26,048 bases of DNA from JAWXBG01 sp044375415 (GTDB lineage: Bacteria > Bacteroidota > Bacteroidia > Flavobacteriales_D > Sanyastnellaceae). Positions 23,583 through 26,048 of this stretch are shown piece after piece. A program made the translations under genes and the position numbers. The stretch spans positions 1 through 26,048 of the forward strand of contig JBILMS010000049.1 in the NCBI GenBank assembly GCA_044375415.1, read 5' to 3'. The notes beneath the pieces were generated by a model. It saw only the letters and a list, made by a program, of their open reading frames with translations. It was not told the origin of the DNA and did no database searches. Position 1 is the stretch's first letter; the number at the start of each line of letters is the position of its first letter.

Positions 23583-26048
23583 GTGCCCTTGAATACCTGT
23601 TTTCGAAAAAAACTGCTGTTTTGTCTGATGATCTTCTGTGCCATCACAGCAGAGGCTACTCACATTGTGGGGGGGGAACTCTACTATACCTGGCTGGGCA
23701 ATGATCAATATCTCATAACACTTAAAGTATATAGAGACTGCGGTCCCGGCAATACCAACAATACTCAGTTCGACGAGCAAGCTCCAATTGGAATCTTCAA
23801 TTCAAATGGATCCCTTCTTGAGGTTTTGAACATGAACCTATTTTCCGCAGAGGTCAATTTTGTGCCGGTTTCACTGAATAATCCTTGTTTTGTGCTTCCC
23901 CCGAATGTTTGTGTCGAAGAAGCTATTTATACGGAAACAATAGAATTACCTCAAATTCCAAACGGATACATTCTAGCTTACCAACGTTGTTGTCGAAATC
24001 CGGGTATCATCAATATCGAATTTCCTCAAGATATGGGTGTGACCTTTACAACCCAGATTCCGGGAACCAATTTGACAACAGCGGCCAATTCTTGTCCTCA
24101 ATTTAATTTTCTCCCGCCTGTAGCTCTTTGCCAAGGAGCTGAGTTTTTCTTCGATCACAGTGCTACCGATATCGATGGTGATTCCTTGGTTTATGAATAC
24201 TGTACCCCTCTTCACGGCGCTTCGGCCGATAACCCTGCTCCTCTTCAACCCTCCGCGCCTCCATATACGGAAGTAACATGGAGCCCCGGTTATGATCCCT
24301 CCTATCCTATTGATAGCAGTCCGCCCATTACCATAAATTCTCAAACCGGATGGATAGAGGGAACCGCTTCACAACTTGGCAAATATGTAATCGGTGTTTG
24401 CGTGAGTGAGTATAGAAATGGCGTTTTGCTAAGTACAACAAATCGCGATTTTCAGTTTAATGTGACTACCTGCGATCCGAACATTTTATCAGGACTCCCC
24501 GAACAAGAAGAATATTGCACCGGCCTGACCCTAGCTTTTGGAAATAATTCCGTAAACGCTACTTTTTGGCATTGGGATTTTGGAGTTCCCGGTACCGATG
24601 CAGATACAAGTAATGTCGAAAACCCGAGTTTTACTTTTCCCGAAGCGGGTATGTATAGTGTAATGCTAGTCGCCAATCCGGGATGGCCCTGTGCAGATAC
24701 TTCTGAGGCGTTTTTTGAAGTTATTCCGTTCATTGATCCCGAGATTGTTCTTGAAAATTTCGAATGCGTAAATAATGTTGAACTCTATAGTTTTTCAGTT
24801 AATTCGACAGCATCTCCACAAGCGACATATAGTTGGGATTTTGGTCCAGGTTCTGTTCCTCTGACTTCAACTGATCAATCTCCGGAAGGAATTCACTTGA
24901 ATCAAGAAGATGATACTATGGAGATCAATCTCACGGTGACGGACGGACTATGCGTAGATGAAACTAGTTTAATTGTAGATAACCCTCCGGATCCGATTGC
25001 TTCAATCGTTCCTCAAGATAGTTTTTGTGAAGGACTCACTTATCAGTTTTACGAAGACTGCGAAAACACAACGGAATATCATTGGGATTTTGGCTCAGGC
25101 GGACTACCTGATTTGACCGATACGCAGTCGCCTTTATGGACTTTTGGGGATACAGGTGTTTATCATATAACACTCGTTGCCATATCCGAATTTAACTGTG
25201 ATGACACGGCAGATTTGTATTTTGAAATCTATGGTTTCCTCAATCCATTTTTCGATACTCCCGGACCACAGTGCTTGGATGGTAATTCTTTCAACTTTTT
25301 AGCCGAAGGAGCCACAACAGACGAAGCTACTTTCAATTGGAATTTTGGAGGCAACTCAAGTCCTTTAACCTCACTAGCGAGCCAACCACAGAACATTCAA
25401 TACAACGCTGCGGACATGTATAACGTCGAGCTTACCATCAGTGAAAATGGTTGTACTGAAAGCTACAGCGACAGTATTTGGGTTGTTCAAAATCCTGTAG
25501 TGGATTTTTTGATTAGTGAAACGGAAGGCTGCCCGGTTCTCATCGTCGGTTTTGAAGATCTATCCACTGCAGAAACTACAATTGGATACAACTGGGATTT
25601 TGGTGATGGAACCACAAGTTCGGCACAGAACCCTGTTCACTATTACACTGAATCAGGAACCTATCCTGTGACCTTAACAATTAATACAAACTATGGTTGT
25701 ATTCAGACCCTTTCCATGACCTACCCTATTCCGGTTTCTGTATATCCATTGCCGATTCCCGGGTTTGAAGTAGATCCCGGCGAGGTTGATATACTTACAC
25801 CTACTGTAAACGTTACATCCACGGCCGAAAACGCAACCAGCGTTGAATATTTTATGAGCGATGGCGGATATTCTGATCAATGGGATTTTACATACAATTG
25901 GACACAATCAGGCAAGCAATCTATTTTGCAAATCGTAAGTAATGAATATGGTTGTGTTGCCACTGCCGAAGGTTATGTTCTTATCAATGGTCATCTGTTT
26001 TGGGTTCCCAATGCCTTCACTCCAAATGGAGACGGCATCAACGACTAT
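23583..26048 (+). CDS. Type 9-secreted PKD-repeat surface protein (C-terminus beyond window)
   Basis: The frame is open to the last base (822 codons). A signal peptide (FRKKLLFCLMIFCAITAEA) precedes the conserved THIVGGELYYTWLG start of the N-terminal domain, which includes LKVYRDCGPG and AYQRCCRN. Several PKD-like beta domains follow, marked by WDFG-type strands near residues 328, 416, 499, 583 and 669 (for example YNWDFGDGT). The chain reaches FWVPNAFTPNGDGINDY, the opening of the gliding-motility-associated (type B) C-terminal domain that directs type 9 secretion and surface anchoring. A role in adhesion or gliding is inferred. No ATG opens the frame before the signal peptide; GTG 23583 is used here, with TTG 23574 or 23589 as options. 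A G8 run lies at 23669-23676. Confidence 0.9.
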   Translation, partial: MPLNTCFRKKLLFCLMIFCAITAEATHIVGGELYYTWLGNDQYLITLKVYRDCGPGNTNNTQFDEQAPIGIFNSNGSLLEVLNMNLFSAEVNFVPVSLNNPCFVLPPNVCVEEAIYTETIELPQIPNGYILAYQRCCRNPGIINIEFPQDMGVTFTTQIPGTNLTTAANSCPQFNFLPPVALCQGAEFFFDHSATDIDGDSLVYEYCTPLHGASADNPAPLQPSAPPYTEVTWSPGYDPSYPIDSSPPITINSQTGWIEGTASQLGKYVIGVCVSEYRNGVLLSTTNRDFQFNVTTCDPNILSGLPEQEEYCTGLTLAFGNNSVNATFWHWDFGVPGTDADTSNVENPSFTFPEAGMYSVMLVANPGWPCADTSEAFFEVIPFIDPEIVLENFECVNNVELYSFSVNSTASPQATYSWDFGPGSVPLTSTDQSPEGIHLNQEDDTMEINLTVTDGLCVDETSLIVDNPPDPIASIVPQDSFCEGLTYQFYEDCENTTEYHWDFGSGGLPDLTDTQSPLWTFGDTGVYHITLVAISEFNCDDTADLYFEIYGFLNPFFDTPGPQCLDGNSFNFLAEGATTDEATFNWNFGGNSSPLTSLASQPQNIQYNAADMYNVELTISENGCTESYSDSIWVVQNPVVDFLISETEGCPVLIVGFEDLSTAETTIGYNWDFGDGTTSSAQNPVHYYTESGTYPVTLTINTNYGCIQTLSMTYPIPVSVYPLPIPGFEVDPGEVDILTPTVNVTSTAENATSVEYFMSDGGYSDQWDFTYNWTQSGKQSILQIVSNEYGCVATAEGYVLINGHLFWVPNAFTPNGDGINDY

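Overview
The window comes from a Bacteroidota chromosome, most likely a flavobacterial-type lineage, though I cannot name a genus. The evidence is a secreted PKD protein that ends in a gliding-motility (type 9 secretion) C-terminal signal, a PorE-like TPR/beta-propeller/OmpA protein, a long conserved protein that I know only from this phylum, moderately AT-rich DNA, few Shine-Dalgarno sites, and repeated TAnnTTTG (-7 type) promoter boxes. The content is mostly core metabolism and information processing, with surface proteins and short repeats between genes. I see no prophage, insertion sequence, CRISPR array, tRNA or rRNA.

Layout. 1-1793 (minus): imidazolonepropionase hutI followed by a DUF2306-like membrane protein cut by the window edge. 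1823-3492 (plus): a secreted, probably beta-barrel protein and a lactonase-like metallo-beta-lactamase-fold enzyme. 3484-3596: a cluster of GTAG-headed palindromes filling the gap between two convergent genes. 3593-5074 (minus): a conserved 493-residue protein of unknown function. 5231-8150 (plus): a PhnP-like hydrolase overlapping a lipid A-type acyltransferase, then ribosomal protein L19 with an intrinsic terminator, then cutC. 8136-10406 (minus): a large membrane-anchored patatin-like lipase. 10528-10980: smpB, whose last codons form a hairpin. 11002-11556 (minus): an unknown protein. 11664-12059: a 14 x 20-bp (7 x 40-bp) tandem array framed by inverted AT-rich repeats, just upstream of pyrD (12078-13109).

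13280-16451 (minus): rarA, trmD and an aldo/keto reductase, each with its own promoter-like box. 16515-17108: an exported CHAP amidase. 17109-17479: a repeat-rich spacer. 17480-18811: an OmpA-first surface protein. 18817-19680 (minus): a DUF4349 membrane protein. 19813-22859: the PorE-like protein overlapping tsaD by 4 bp. 22860-23270 (minus): a START/SRPBCC protein. 23583 to the end: a large type 9-secreted PKD protein, incomplete at the window edge.

How the genes relate. Translation and RNA functions (rplS, smpB, trmD, tsaD), genome maintenance (rarA) and pyrimidine synthesis (pyrD) are interleaved with envelope functions (acyltransferase, OmpA-type proteins, CHAP amidase, PorE-like protein, secreted adhesin). 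There is no single dedicated operon. I did not find a convincing new multi-gene system. The points most worth a second look are the GTAG palindromes that supply stop codons to both flanking genes, the register-perfect tandem array with inverted flanks, the hairpin inside the end of smpB, the placement of -7 boxes only 4-6 nt before many start codons, and a G8 tract at the start of the secreted adhesin.
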